Assembly (NCBI GenBank): GCA_016841445.1
Contig: JAENZD010000003.1
Location: forward strand, 157,212 to 221,211
Length of the DNA stretch: 64,000 bases
Direction of reading: 5' to 3'
Origin: Anaerolineaceae bacterium
GTDB taxonomy: Bacteria; Chloroflexota; Anaerolineae; Anaerolineales; Anaerolineaceae
Shown here: in pieces, positions 8,921 to 17,338 of the stretch
Layout: each line of letters starts with the position of its first letter
Numbering within the stretch: position 1 is the first letter of the stretch
Program-made: the position numbers and the translations under genes
Notes under the pieces: model-generated
What the model was told of the DNA's origin: nothing
Databases searched by the model: none
Seen by the model: only the letters and a program-made list of their open reading frames with translations

Positions 8921-9985
8921 ATGAAATTTCCTGGATTAATTGATGCCCATGTGCACCTGCGTACACCAGGAGGTGAGCACAAAGAGGACTTCCGCACCGG
9001 CAGTGCTGCAGCACTGGCTGGTGGGTTTACAGTTCTCCTAGCCATGCCAAACACACAACCGCCTTTGGTATCATCTAAAGAATGGACCATCGCACAGACC
9101 CGAGCAAATCAAGAGAGTCTGTGCGATATTTTTTTATTTGCCGGGGCATCCGAAATATTTATTCACGAATTACCTGAACTCGCAAAAAAAGCACATGGGT
9201 TGAAAGTATACCTGAATGATACTTACGGCCCTCTGCGCGTAGCCGGGATCGAACCTTTCAGGAAAATTGTGCAAGCCTGGCCTGCTGGCAAACCTATTGC
9301 AGTTCATGCGGAAGGGGAGACCGCTGCTGAGGCGATTGCAGCTGCAGGACAATACGGCCGTCATATCCATATCTGCCATGTTTCACGGAAGGAAGAGATT
9401 GAACTTATTGCAGATGCAAAAGCGAGGGGTTTGAAGGTGACCTGCGAGGTGACTCCACACCACCTGTTCCTCAATGAAGCGGATGCAGACCGTCTCGGAC
9501 CATTAGGCGACATGCGGCCGCAATTGGCATCTCAATCTGATGTGGATACTTTATGGCAGCACATCAACAGCACGATCGATATGATAGCCAGCGACCATGC
9601 ACCGCACACTTTGGAAGAGAAAGGCGTGATCGTAGATAAACCTATGGAAGGATACACTTCAACCCGGACAGCGCCGCCACCTGGGGTTCCAGGGTTGGAA
9701 TCGACGCTGCCGCTGCTGCTGACCGCTGCTGCTGAAGGCCGGCTGACATACGAACGCATTCAAACGCTTTTGGTCACCAACCCCCGCAAGATCTATAACC
9801 TACCCAGTCAGCCAGATACCTGGGTTGAGGTGGATGAAAAAGCCAGTTATGCCTTTCCTGACCATCCTCTCTACACCAAGTGCGGTTGGTCCCCCTTCGA
9901 GGGCCGAAGGATGACCGGCCGCGTCAGGAAAGTCATTTATAAGGGAAAAACCGTTTACCAGGACGGAAAAATCTTATCGTTATAA
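8921..9985 (+). CDS. pyrC: Dihydroorotase, CAD-like type
   Basis: 354 residues. It catalyses reversible ring closure of carbamoyl-aspartate to dihydroorotate, step three of pyrimidine synthesis. Metal ligands are visible: H10 and H12 in IDAHVHLR, the likely carbamylated K95 in LKVYLNDTYGPLR, H129, H153 in HICHVSRKEE, and D225 in ASDHAPHTLEEK. Many stretches follow the dihydroorotase domain of the animal CAD protein (CEVTPHHLFL, PPPGVPGLESTLPLLLTA, and a C-terminal WSPFEGRRMTGRVRKVIYKG) rather than the E. coli PyrC type. CAD places this domain just before aspartate transcarbamylase, and here pyrB follows directly, 24 bases downstream. It is the first gene of the pyr operon. Confidence 0.9.
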   Translation: MKFPGLIDAHVHLRTPGGEHKEDFRTGSAAALAGGFTVLLAMPNTQPPLVSSKEWTIAQTRANQESLCDIFLFAGASEIFIHELPELAKKAHGLKVYLNDTYGPLRVAGIEPFRKIVQAWPAGKPIAVHAEGETAAEAIAAAGQYGRHIHICHVSRKEEIELIADAKARGLKVTCEVTPHHLFLNEADADRLGPLGDMRPQLASQSDVDTLWQHINSTIDMIASDHAPHTLEEKGVIVDKPMEGYTSTRTAPPPGVPGLESTLPLLLTAAAEGRLTYERIQTLLVTNPRKIYNLPSQPDTWVEVDEKASYAFPDHPLYTKCGWSPFEGRRMTGRVRKVIYKGKTVYQDGKILSL

Positions 9986-10009
9986 TCATTAGAATCAGGA
10001 GACAAAAGT

Positions 10010-11005
10010 ATGGCAGAAAAGTCATTAACCCCGTTATTCAATCTCAATGATCACAAGCGAGAACCAAAATTTACAAATGGTTTCTACCAGAAGGACATTA
10101 TCAGCGTCACCCAATTTTCACATGATGACCTCGAATATATCTTCAGCCGTACAGATGAAATGCTTGAAATGTCGCGGCAGTGGGGAACCTGCGGACTGCT
10201 TAAAGATTATACCCTGGCGTGTGTTTTTTATGAACCAAGCACCCGAACAAGCTCATCTTTTATTGCAGCGATGGAGCGGCTGGGTGGAAAAGTCATCCCG
10301 ATCACGGAAGGGATCCAGTATTCTTCTGTATCAAAGGGCGAAACCCTGATTGATACCATCTTCACTCTCGAGCAGTACTGCGATGTGATCGTGCTGCGCC
10401 ATCCAGATATTGGCTCCAGCGCATTGGCAGCGAAGTATGCACATGTGCCGATCATCAACGCCGGCGATGGGGCTGGTGAGCATCCTACCCAGGCGCTGCT
10501 GGATCTCTATACGATCAAACGGGAGCTTGGCAAGGTCGACGGCTTGAAGGTTGCTATGGTCGGGGATCTGCGCTACGGGCGAACGGTTCACAGCCTGACC
10601 AAACTACTATCACAGTATGACGTATCGCTAAGATTCGTTTCTCCTGACACCTTAAGGTTGCCGCTTGATTTGATGAACAATCTGATTGATAACGGCATTA
10701 ACGTACGGGAGACCAATAAAGTGGCTGATGTCATCCAAAATGCGGATGTTCTTTACGTGACCCGAATTCAGAAAGAGCGATTCAATGACCTTGCCCAATA
10801 CGAAGAGGTCAAGAATTTCTTTGAAATCACGCCTGAACTGATGGAGGAAGCCAAAGAAAAAATGATCGTTATGCACCCCCTGCCGCGTGTTGGGGAAATC
10901 CACTACAAGGTCGACCGAGACCCGCGCGCTGCTTACTTCAGGCAGGTCCAGAATGGGATGTACATCCGGATGGCACTGCTCGCATCGGTCCTTGGGCAAG
11001 CATAA
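10010..11005 (+). CDS. pyrB: Aspartate carbamoyltransferase catalytic chain
   Basis: 331 residues. It joins carbamoyl phosphate and aspartate, the committed step of pyrimidine synthesis. The carbamoyl-phosphate loop [12 protein letters not shown] (S77-T80), K109 in SSVSKGET, 'VLRHPDIGS', [10 protein letters not shown] (H158, Q161) and the aspartate-binding region '[16 protein letters not shown]' are all present. An AGGAGA ribosome site precedes ATG 10010. No regulatory chain (pyrI) is nearby, so the enzyme is probably an unregulated trimer or associates with the neighbouring dihydroorotase, as in Aquifex and CAD; that association is inference. The '[18 protein letters not shown]' opening also resembles the CAD domain. 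Confidence 0.93.
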   Translation: MAEKSLTPLFNLNDHKREPKFTNGFYQKDIISVTQFSHDDLEYIFSRTDEMLEMSRQWGTCGLLKDYTLACVFYEPSTRTSSSFIAAMERLGGKVIPITEGIQYSSVSKGETLIDTIFTLEQYCDVIVLRHPDIGSSALAAKYAHVPIINAGDGAGEHPTQALLDLYTIKRELGKVDGLKVAMVGDLRYGRTVHSLTKLLSQYDVSLRFVSPDTLRLPLDLMNNLIDNGINVRETNKVADVIQNADVLYVTRIQKERFNDLAQYEEVKNFFEITPELMEEAKEKMIVMHPLPRVGEIHYKVDRDPRAAYFRQVQNGMYIRMALLASVLGQA

Positions 11006-11019
11006 GAAATGGGAACCCT

Positions 11020-12423
11020 ATGAATTTTTTTACCAAACTTACCCGCGCAATTGAGCGCAATCAATCCTTGATGTGTGTTGGGCTTGACCCCAGGACGGAT
11101 AACCTGCCGGAAGGTGATGGCATTTTCACCCGGATGGTGGGCTGGGGGAGCAGCCTCATTGATGCGACGAAAGACCTGGTGTGCTGCTACAAACCCAATA
11201 TTGCCTTTTTTGAGCAGTTTGGACCGGAAGGCCTGCGTGCCCTGGCAGAAATCATCAAACGTATTCCCCAGGATATCCCAGTCCTTCTGGACGCAAAACG
11301 GGGCGATATTGGTTCATCTGCTGATGCTTATGCAAAAGGTGTTTTCGATCAGCTACATGCAGATGCTGTCACGCTCAGCCCGTACCTGGGGTTGGACAGC
11401 ATTGCACCGTTTCTCAAAGATCAAGATAAAGCCGGCTTTGTGCTTTGTTACACATCCAACCCTTCGGCAAAGGAAATTCAGCTTCACGGAGATCCGCCAT
11501 TGTTTGAGTGGGTTGCACTAAAAGTCCATACCTGGGGTTCGTCAGAACAGATCGGGCTGGTTGTTGGCGCAACCCAACCTGAAGCATTGAGAAGGGTCAG
11601 GAAGATTTGCCCGGAGCATTGGATCCTGGCACCAGGGGTCGGTGCGCAGGGCGGCGATCTTGCCCGAGCGCTTTCTGCAGGGCTTCGTCCAGATGGGCTG
11701 GGGGTGATCATCCCTGTTTCACGCGCCGTCATCAATGCACCTGATCCACGCCAGGCAGCGCTTGATCTGAGAGAATCGATTAATGCGGCCCGAGCTAATT
11801 TAAATCCCAGGCCGCCAGCGACCAGGCATGAGGCTTTGATCAAAAAATTATTTGAACACCAATGTGTCAAGTTTGGGGAGTTCACCCTGGCTTCCGGTAA
11901 GCAATCCCCAATTTATATTGACCTCAGGCGGGTGGTCTCCTTTCCTGACCTTTTTAAGCTCGTCACAGAGGCTTATGCTGACAAGCTCAAAGGGCAAGAA
12001 TTTGACTTGATCGCGGGTGTGCCTTATGCGGCCTTGCCGCTCAGTGCGGTGATCGCCTTGAAGATGGGATGGCCGCTGATCTACCCCCGCAAAGAGGCGA
12101 AAGGACACGGGACAGGACAGAAAGTTGAAGGTGCGTTCCTGCCGGGTCAGAAAGTCCTTTTGCTGGAAGATGTTATCACCAGCGGGGGCAGCATCCTGAC
12201 GGCTGCGGAGACCTTGCAAGCTGAAGGCTTAAAGGTTTCTGATGCGGTTGTATTGGTGGACCGAAAGCAAGGCGGAGTCGAAGCTTTAGCGGAGAAGGGG
12301 ATCAGCGTGCACCCGGTTCTGGATATCTACACGATCATGGATGTGATCAAATCACAGGATTTGATTGACTCGGAGACCTACGAATCGGTCATCGCTTACC
12401 TTCAGGAAAACCAGAATGGCTAA
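11020..12423 (+). CDS. pyrF-pyrE: Bifunctional OMP decarboxylase / orotate phosphoribosyltransferase
   Basis: 467 residues carrying two enzymes. Residues about 1-265 are class II OMP decarboxylase, with the catalytic array K58 in CYKPNIAFF and D91-x-K93-x-x-D96 in LLDAKRGDIGSSADAYA. Residues about 280-467 are orotate phosphoribosyltransferase, opening FGEFTLASGKQSPIYIDLRRV and carrying the PRPP loop VLLLEDVITSGGS near 378-390. Together they convert orotate to UMP. Eukaryotic UMP synthase has the opposite domain order (PyrE then PyrF); this order is known in some bacteria. It is the third gene of the operon, 14 bases after pyrB, and its end overlaps pyrD by 8 bases. Confidence 0.93.
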   Translation: MNFFTKLTRAIERNQSLMCVGLDPRTDNLPEGDGIFTRMVGWGSSLIDATKDLVCCYKPNIAFFEQFGPEGLRALAEIIKRIPQDIPVLLDAKRGDIGSSADAYAKGVFDQLHADAVTLSPYLGLDSIAPFLKDQDKAGFVLCYTSNPSAKEIQLHGDPPLFEWVALKVHTWGSSEQIGLVVGATQPEALRRVRKICPEHWILAPGVGAQGGDLARALSAGLRPDGLGVIIPVSRAVINAPDPRQAALDLRESINAARANLNPRPPATRHEALIKKLFEHQCVKFGEFTLASGKQSPIYIDLRRVVSFPDLFKLVTEAYADKLKGQEFDLIAGVPYAALPLSAVIALKMGWPLIYPRKEAKGHGTGQKVEGAFLPGQKVLLLEDVITSGGSILTAAETLQAEGLKVSDAVVLVDRKQGGVEALAEKGISVHPVLDIYTIMDVIKSQDLIDSETYESVIAYLQENQNG

Positions 12424-13339
12424 TTTAGAAGTCGATTTCCTGGGAATGCACCTCAAGAACCCCTTTGTGCTTGCTTCCGGGATTTTAGGCACCAGCCCCA
12501 GTTTGATGGAGCGCTGTGCGCTGGAAGGTGCTGGTGGGATCACCTCAAAGAGCTGCGGAGCGGAACCCAGAGTTGGGCATGCAAACCCGGTCGCAATCGC
12601 CTGGGAGGGTGGTGTGATCAACGCGATTGGGCTGACCAACCCGGGCGCAGGGGAGGAAGTCGACCTTTTGAGGAAAACGAAAAAAAGGTTAGCAGCGATG
12701 CATGTCCCCCTTTTTGCCAGCATCTTTGCGCCGACGGTGACCCAATTTGGGGAGGTGGCGCGTATCATCGCAGAAGCCGAACCGGATCTGATCGAGGTCA
12801 ATATTTCCTGCCCGAACGTGGGCAGCGAATTTGGGACGCCATTTTCGGCTTCAGCCAGCAGTGCGGCAGAAGTAACCAGAGAGGTCAGGCGTTCTGTTGG
12901 TCTGCCGATCAGCATTAAGCTTGCGCCAAACGTTCCAAATATCGTCGAAATTGCGCGCGCTGTTGCTGAAGAAGGGGCAGACGCCATCACCGCCGTCAAT
13001 ACGATGCCGGCCATGCTGATCGATGCATTTGCTGCTGCACCGGTGCTTAAGAACCGCACGGGCGGCCTTTCGGGACCAGCCCTCAAACCGGTTGCCCTGC
13101 GCTGTGTGGCTGAAATTGCCTCACGGGTCAAATTACCAATCATCGGGACAGGCGGAATTTCCAGCGGCGTTGATGCTGCGGAAATGATCATGGCAGGAGC
13201 AACGCTGGTCGGCGTGGGTTCGGCTGTCTGGCGGGATGGCCCGGCTGCCTTTGGACGGATTGGAAGGGATTTGAGCGGTTTTATGGATCAGGAGAGATAC
13301 AACCGGATTAAAGCGATGCGGGGGAAAGCCATCCAATGA
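12416..13339 (+). CDS. pyrD: Dihydroorotate dehydrogenase, class 1B catalytic subunit
   Basis: 307 residues from ATG 12416 (MANLEVDFLGMHLKNPF); an upstream in-frame start at 12365 would lie inside the PyrE domain and is rejected. An AGGAAAA site precedes the ATG. It oxidises dihydroorotate to orotate on FMN. Visible features: 'NPFVLASGILGTSPSLMERC', EVNISCPN, 'GLSGPALKPVALRCVAEI' and the phosphate-binding IGTGGISSGVDAAEMIMAGA. The partner pyrK follows with an ATGA overlap, which marks this as the NAD-dependent 1B type. In many 1B enzymes the catalytic base is a Cys about 130 residues in, and the cysteine of ISCPNVG may serve here. Confidence 0.9.
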   Translation: MANLEVDFLGMHLKNPFVLASGILGTSPSLMERCALEGAGGITSKSCGAEPRVGHANPVAIAWEGGVINAIGLTNPGAGEEVDLLRKTKKRLAAMHVPLFASIFAPTVTQFGEVARIIAEAEPDLIEVNISCPNVGSEFGTPFSASASSAAEVTREVRRSVGLPISIKLAPNVPNIVEIARAVAEEGADAITAVNTMPAMLIDAFAAAPVLKNRTGGLSGPALKPVALRCVAEIASRVKLPIIGTGGISSGVDAAEMIMAGATLVGVGSAVWRDGPAAFGRIGRDLSGFMDQERYNRIKAMRGKAIQ

Positions 13340-14088
13340 AACATGAAGGGTTATTCACACCCTACCGGATTGCTGAAGCAAGGATTGAGAATCGGATAAC
13401 GCGGACACTCATATTTGATGCACCGATGGAAGGTATTCAACCCGGGCAGTATGTCATGGCCTGGCTGCCGGGCTGTGGTGAAAAACCTTTCAGCATCAGC
13501 GGGGATGAACCGCTGGCGATCACAGTTGCAGATGTAGGATCTTTCAGCCATGCCCTCACGCAACTTGAGCAAGGTGATCCGGTCTGGATAAGGGGTCCTT
13601 TTGGGGTGGGGTTTTCGCTGTCAGGAGAACGGCACCTGCTGGTGGGCGGTGGATATGGCGCAGCACCCCTGAGCCTGCTTGCACGGTGTGCAATGGAGAA
13701 GGGGCATACGGTTGCGGTGGCATTGGGCGCGAAAACCGAATCCGATTTGATGCTGGTTTCAATATTTCGGAAGATGGGCTGCCAGGTGTACCTGGCGACT
13801 GAGGATGGCAGTGTGGGGGTTAAGGGGTTGGTGACAGGTGTGCTGGAGAAGGCCTTCGTGGAAATTAATCCTGAAACGCTGTATGCTTGCGGCCCCAACC
13901 CGATGTTGATGAGATTGGCAAGGATTACCCGTGAGGAAAATTTACCAGTCCAGCTTTCATTTGAAGCGCTGATCAGGTGTGGGGTTGGGTTATGCGGCTC
14001 TTGTGAGCTGCCGGAAGCGGTTTGCTTGAAGTTGGGTATCCGGCCTGGTTTCCTTATTTGCCACGATGGACCGGTGGTGAGGGTTTAG
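13336..14088 (+). CDS. pyrK: Dihydroorotate dehydrogenase electron-transfer subunit
   Basis: 250 residues. It passes electrons from PyrD to NAD through FAD and a 2Fe-2S centre. The FAD part includes 'KPFSISGDEPLAITVADVG' and RGPFGVGFSL; the nucleotide part includes LLVGGGYGAAPLSLLA. The iron-sulfur ligands are RCGVGLCGSCEL (three Cys) and the later LICHDGPV. It starts in an ATGA overlap with pyrD and is the last gene of the pyr operon; no strong terminator was seen within the next 200 bases. Confidence 0.9.
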   Translation: MKHEGLFTPYRIAEARIENRITRTLIFDAPMEGIQPGQYVMAWLPGCGEKPFSISGDEPLAITVADVGSFSHALTQLEQGDPVWIRGPFGVGFSLSGERHLLVGGGYGAAPLSLLARCAMEKGHTVAVALGAKTESDLMLVSIFRKMGCQVYLATEDGSVGVKGLVTGVLEKAFVEINPETLYACGPNPMLMRLARITREENLPVQLSFEALIRCGVGLCGSCELPEAVCLKLGIRPGFLICHDGPVVRV

Positions 14089-14229
14089 ACGGAAATAAGA
14101 AATTGTGATGAAGACGAGAGGGATTGCTTTCTTACAGAATGCCTCGGAGTCTCTTCTATCGCAACGAAAAGATTCTGTCGTTCCAACTGGTGTCCTCACA
14201 AGCAACTACTTCGTTTGATACAAATGGAT

Positions 14230-14249
14230 CTGGGGTCAGGAGACCCCAG
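14230..14249. other. Short GC-rich hairpin beyond the pyr operon
   Basis: An 8-bp stem CTGGGGTC / GACCCCAG closes a 4-base loop. No T run follows on either strand, so it is not a standard terminator. It lies between the converging pyr operon and the small membrane-protein gene. Confidence 0.35.
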
Positions 14250-14306
14250 GAGAACTTGGTTTCGTGAAGGAAATAAACAGATCCCGATTTGATTTGTGAG
14301 CTCTTT

Positions 14307-14621
14307 TTACAAAAATATGAGATCAACAATGAAATACAGGGTAGCAGCACTGCCGAATATTGTAGATATGATAACCAATCCCCCACGATCCTTCTGGTTA
14401 AAAATACTGATCAAACCATTTAATAATGCTGATATTCCGGCTGCGAAACCGCCCTGTAATAACATCTGCAAGATTGACCTGCTGATAGAGTATTTATAAA
14501 CGGTGTCTTCATTTAGAACCAGACCATTAATATATTGTGACAGAAATGAGCCAGCAATTAACAAAACAAACATTACGATTGCTGATCCAAATGACCATTT
14601 GCCGTAATTTGATCTTGGCAT
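14307..14621 (-). CDS. Small membrane protein of unknown function
   Basis: 104 residues from ATG 14621 (MPRSNYGKW); GGAGG sits 4 bases upstream on the minus strand, which favours it over the in-frame start at 14639. Three hydrophobic stretches are visible: 'IVMFVLLIAGSFLSQYING', LLQGGFAAGISALLNGLI and 'LVIISTIFGSAATLYFIVDL'. It has no recognisable family and is a single gene converging on the pyr operon. Confidence 0.6.
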   Translation of the reverse strand: MPRSNYGKWSFGSAIVMFVLLIAGSFLSQYINGLVLNEDTVYKYSISRSILQMLLQGGFAAGISALLNGLISIFNQKDRGGLVIISTIFGSAATLYFIVDLIFL

Positions 14622-14891
14622 TTGCCCTCCACATATCACGTTAACCTATTGAGAAATTGGTTCTTGATAGTGTAACATATCTTTTATGAAATTTTAATCT
14701 GGCTGAAAATTATTGGGAATAAAAACACGTATGGATTGTGAGGGGTCTTTCCTTCAATATTGCTTGAGAATGTCATCTTTGGAATTTCCCAATTTATTTT
14801 TTAACAGGAATCCAATCATCGCAATTCACTTCCATGATTTATATGCGTAGGTTGTGGTGGATGACTGATAACACCTGTGGAATGGATTAGC

Positions 14892-14920
14892 TTGTTTTGT
14901 TATCGCCTTATATGTATAAT
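14892..14920 (+). promoter_or_regulatory. Sigma-70-like promoter of adenosine deaminase
   Basis: TTGTTT (14892-14897), a 17-base spacer, and a perfect TATAAT (14915-14920). Transcription would begin near 14927, leaving a leader of about 155 bases before the start codon at 15082. Confidence 0.65.
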
Positions 14921-14931
14921 ATTCTTAGACT

Positions 14932-14976
14932 TGGTATGCATTAAGGTCCATTTGAAATTGGACTTATTATATACCA
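14932..14976 (+). promoter_or_regulatory. Candidate structured leader upstream of add
   Basis: Immediately after the predicted transcription start, TGGTAT (14932-14937) pairs with ATACCA (14971-14976), enclosing a second stem GTCCA (14946-14950) / TGGAC (14959-14963). It does not match the purine riboswitch consensus as I know it. It could be an operator, an mRNA 5' stabiliser or an undescribed regulatory RNA. Confidence 0.4.
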
Positions 14977-15081
14977 GAGCCAATGTTGAGTATCTCTTCG
15001 TAAATTCCAATGAGCTAACAGATTAATAATTTGTGAAAGCAGGAGAATAATTTAATATTAATTTTTAAAGGAGGTAGAAAG

Positions 15082-16074
15082 ATGGACTGGTCGAGATTCC
15101 CAAAAGTTGAATTACATCTTCATCTCGATTGCTCACTTAGTTATGAAGTCGTCTCGCATTTTGACCCGTCAATTACCCCTGAACAGTTCCGGTTGAATTT
15201 CATTTGCCCAGATAAATCAAATCTGGAGGACTACCTGAAACGTGCACCCAATTTTTTCCCTTTTATGCAGACAGAAGAACAACTGAGTATGGTGACCCTG
15301 GATCTGTTTAATCAAATCAAAAAAGATAACATGCTCTATGCTGAGATAAGGTTTGCACCGTTGCTTCACACTCGCAAAGACCTTTCACCCGAACAGGTGG
15401 TTTCATGTGTAGAAAAAGCAACTGCTCAGGCTGTACATCGCACTGGTGTTGAGGCGCGTATTATTCTCTGTACATTGCGCTACTTTTCAACCGCGCAAAG
15501 CCTTGAAACGGTCCATTTGGTGGAAGATTTCCGTGGCACCTATGTAGCAGGTTTTGATATAGCAGCAGATAGACCCGGGAATGTCTTTGATGACCATATC
15601 CCAGCATTTCGATATGCGCGTGACCGGGATATTCCATACACAGCTCACTCTGGAGAAACTCGTGGACCGGACAATGTATGGGATACTGTGAAGCAATTCG
15701 CTCCATCGCGCATGGGACATGGTGTACCATGTTTAGAATATCCTGAACTGGTTGACTACATTCTGGAAAATAAGATCCATCTGGAGTTATGCCCGACTTC
15801 GAATATACAAACGAATACCTTTGATACCTACGAGGATCACCAAATTGACAAGCTGTACCGGTTGGGGTTATCGGTGGGTGTAAATACCGATTCACGTACT
15901 ATTTCAAATGTCACTTTAAATGAGGAGTATGAAAAAATGCACAGGACTTTCGGATGGGAACCTGAGGATTTTTTCAATTGTAATAAGAATGCTCTGGAAG
16001 CGGCATTCATCTCAAATGAAGTGCGAGATGATCTGATGGAACGATTAGTTGAAGGATATCAAAAGACTCTTTGA
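15082..16074 (+). CDS. add: Adenosine deaminase family protein
   Basis: 330 residues. It hydrolyses adenosine to inosine and ammonia. Zinc ligands sit in VELHLHLDCSL (HxH), in YTAHSGETRGPDNVWD (His plus the proton-donating Glu), and in GLSVGVNTDSRT (VNTDSR in place of the usual VNTDDP). 'MGHGVPCLEYPELVDYILE' and HLELCPTSNIQT are also classic. A strong AAAGGAGG ribosome site lies 7 bases before ATG 15082. It has its own promoter and structured leader and no operon partners; it fits the nucleoside salvage genes found later in the window. The Asp-Ser change in the VNTD motif leaves the first Asp intact, so activity is expected. Confidence 0.9.
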   Translation: MDWSRFPKVELHLHLDCSLSYEVVSHFDPSITPEQFRLNFICPDKSNLEDYLKRAPNFFPFMQTEEQLSMVTLDLFNQIKKDNMLYAEIRFAPLLHTRKDLSPEQVVSCVEKATAQAVHRTGVEARIILCTLRYFSTAQSLETVHLVEDFRGTYVAGFDIAADRPGNVFDDHIPAFRYARDRDIPYTAHSGETRGPDNVWDTVKQFAPSRMGHGVPCLEYPELVDYILENKIHLELCPTSNIQTNTFDTYEDHQIDKLYRLGLSVGVNTDSRTISNVTLNEEYEKMHRTFGWEPEDFFNCNKNALEAAFISNEVRDDLMERLVEGYQKTL

Positions 16075-16318
16075 ACAGAAAAACTTAACCAAGTGGCAAA
16101 TCGCACATTTTTGACTTAATAATCCATGGTTGTGAGAAATGAATTTATACAGACTGTGGAGATTTAGTCCCTCATCAAAGCGCCCTTTTACTAACGGATT
16201 CTCAAGCCCTAGGGAAAGGAACGCTTAATCGGAGAATGACCGATTTCCTAACTCACCACTCACTATACCCACTTACAATTAAACCAAAAAGCGTCTTCGC
16301 GCAGCCTCCTGTTTGCAA

Positions 16319-16401
16319 TAGGGCAGGTGGGAGTCGAACCCACACGGTACTAATACCGAAGGATTTTAAGTCCTTTTCGTCTGCCATTCCGCCACTGCCC
16401 C
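16319..16401 (-). tRNA. tRNA-Leu (UAA), left island copy, D-stem mismatch
   Basis: 83 nt, reading GGGGCAG at the 5' end; anticodon loop CTTAAAA (UAA), a long variable arm CGGTA-TTAG-TACCG, a T arm GTGGG-TTCGACT-CCCAC, and discriminator A. No CCA is encoded. It equals the copy at 22011-22093 except at 16377, where C25 of the D stem is A, breaking the G10-C25 pair. Upstream (16402-16450 on the minus strand) no good promoter was found. It is probably the duplicated, decaying copy. Confidence 0.85.
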
Positions 16402-16595
16402 AAATTGAACTATATTTAGGGGTAAACTTTCCGAATAACCTTATATATACGGGTGTTCCGGCAAGAATTAAGTTTGAATTTTAAAAGTCCTATGTATGTG
16501 GAGCTATGAGATAAATCATAGGTCCACAATGAGTATTTGATTTAGAAAATATAACATAAAATGCTACTGCCTTAATTGATTTGAGTTAATGTACG

Positions 16596-16732
16596 AAAAA
16601 ACGCTTTCTACCTTTGAATAGAGAGCGTTCATGTGATGCTATAATCTTTTTAGCTGAACCGCTGCTCTATTCAGTGGTTTGGTCAGGGCTGGTAGGTGTT
16701 TGCTCACTTATCAGCCCGTTACCTATATTATA
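16596..16732 (-). ncRNA. Candidate small RNA with promoter and intrinsic terminator
   Basis: On the minus strand a TATAAT box (16727-16732; the -35 is weak) is followed by three stems. Hairpin 1 is GGGCTG/CAGCCC (16712-16717 with 16686-16691). Hairpin 2 has an 8-bp stem (16672-16679 with 16657-16664, one G-U) and a 7-base loop. Hairpin 3 is a 10-bp terminator stem (16620-16629 with 16600-16609, one G-U) running into six T. The loop of hairpin 2 (complement of 16665-16672) can pair over 8 bases with 16616-16623, which overlaps the terminator's 5' arm. It has no protein-coding frame and matches no RNA family known to me. Confidence 0.45.
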
Positions 16733-16760
16733 CACTATTTTCCGTCTCAGTTGATATTAG

Positions 16761-16800
16761 CTTTACACTTCCTCACAATGTGTATTGAGGGAGTGTAAAG
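16761..16800. repeat. 40-bp inverted repeat, island copy 1
   Basis: Arms CTTTACACTTCCTCA and TGAGGGAGTGTAAAG (15 bp, one mismatch) flank a 10-base centre; GTTTA follows. A nearly identical copy lies at 19716-19755. Neither is followed by a T run. Confidence 0.7.
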
Positions 16801-16817
16801 GTTTAATATATAAAAAT

Positions 16818-17166
16818 TGACCTGACCCCATAAGTTGTACCAATCTTTATGATAGTCTAACCGGCTGTATTTGGGTAGGTTAAATTAAAATAGCTGCACG
16901 CACTGGTGGGTAATAACTCAATGAACTATGTGGGCGAACCGTGTTGTAATGCTGCCGCCACATTTCAATCAATACTTGAGCTTCCCTCAAAGAGTAGAAA
17001 ATTTCTCCATTCAACAACTCATCCCGTATCTTGCCATTGAATGATTCAATATAACCATTCTCCTATGGACTACCAGGCTCAACGTACAGTGGCCGAACCT
17101 ATAATTTCTCCAGCCAATCCCTGACACGCTTGGCAATGAATTCAGGATCATTATCCGAGTGGATTC
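16818..17166 (-). pseudogene. Remnant of an IS3-family transposase (3' part)
   Basis: Starting with the inverted-repeat end TGACCTGACCCC at 16818, the minus strand encodes the C-terminal third of a transposase matching that of the full IS at 20007-21240: IHSDNDPEFIAKRVRDW, then VRPLYVEPGSP, ENGYIESFNGK and YNTVRPHSSL. Two in-frame stops interrupt it and homology ends near 17166 just before the second catalytic Asp motif. Many base differences from the intact copy show it is an older insertion, not a recent duplicate. Confidence 0.75.
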
Positions 17167-17338
17167 AGGCTCAACTCGAATTGGGATATAGTTTTTTCTA
17201 CAGGTAGAATACCCTTCCAACAGGGCATGTCCATATAATAATTTGAGATAAATTTGATTACGAAAGACAATAATTTTCTTTATTGTTATAGGAGTTATAA
17301 TTTGCTAAGCACGGGTTCGATTCTGATGAGATGTTCCC

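Larger units (their letters stand above)
14622..15081. other. Intergenic region with the add promoter and leader
   Basis: About 460 bases between the divergent small membrane protein and adenosine deaminase. Positions 14640-14880 are A+T-rich without clear signals. From 14892 on there is a promoter and a structured leader, described separately. Confidence 0.5.

Noticed and set aside
14927-15081. Purine riboswitch before adenosine deaminase
   Set aside because: The three-way junction and loop consensus of purine riboswitches is not present.
16236-16484. 82-codon frame across the left tRNA-Leu
   Set aside because: It is the antisense reading of the tRNA (GGSRTHTVLIPKDFKSF), a well-known false protein.
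17301-17325. GGGTTCGATTC-like stretch resembling a tRNA T arm
   Set aside because: No acceptor or anticodon arm can be built around it.
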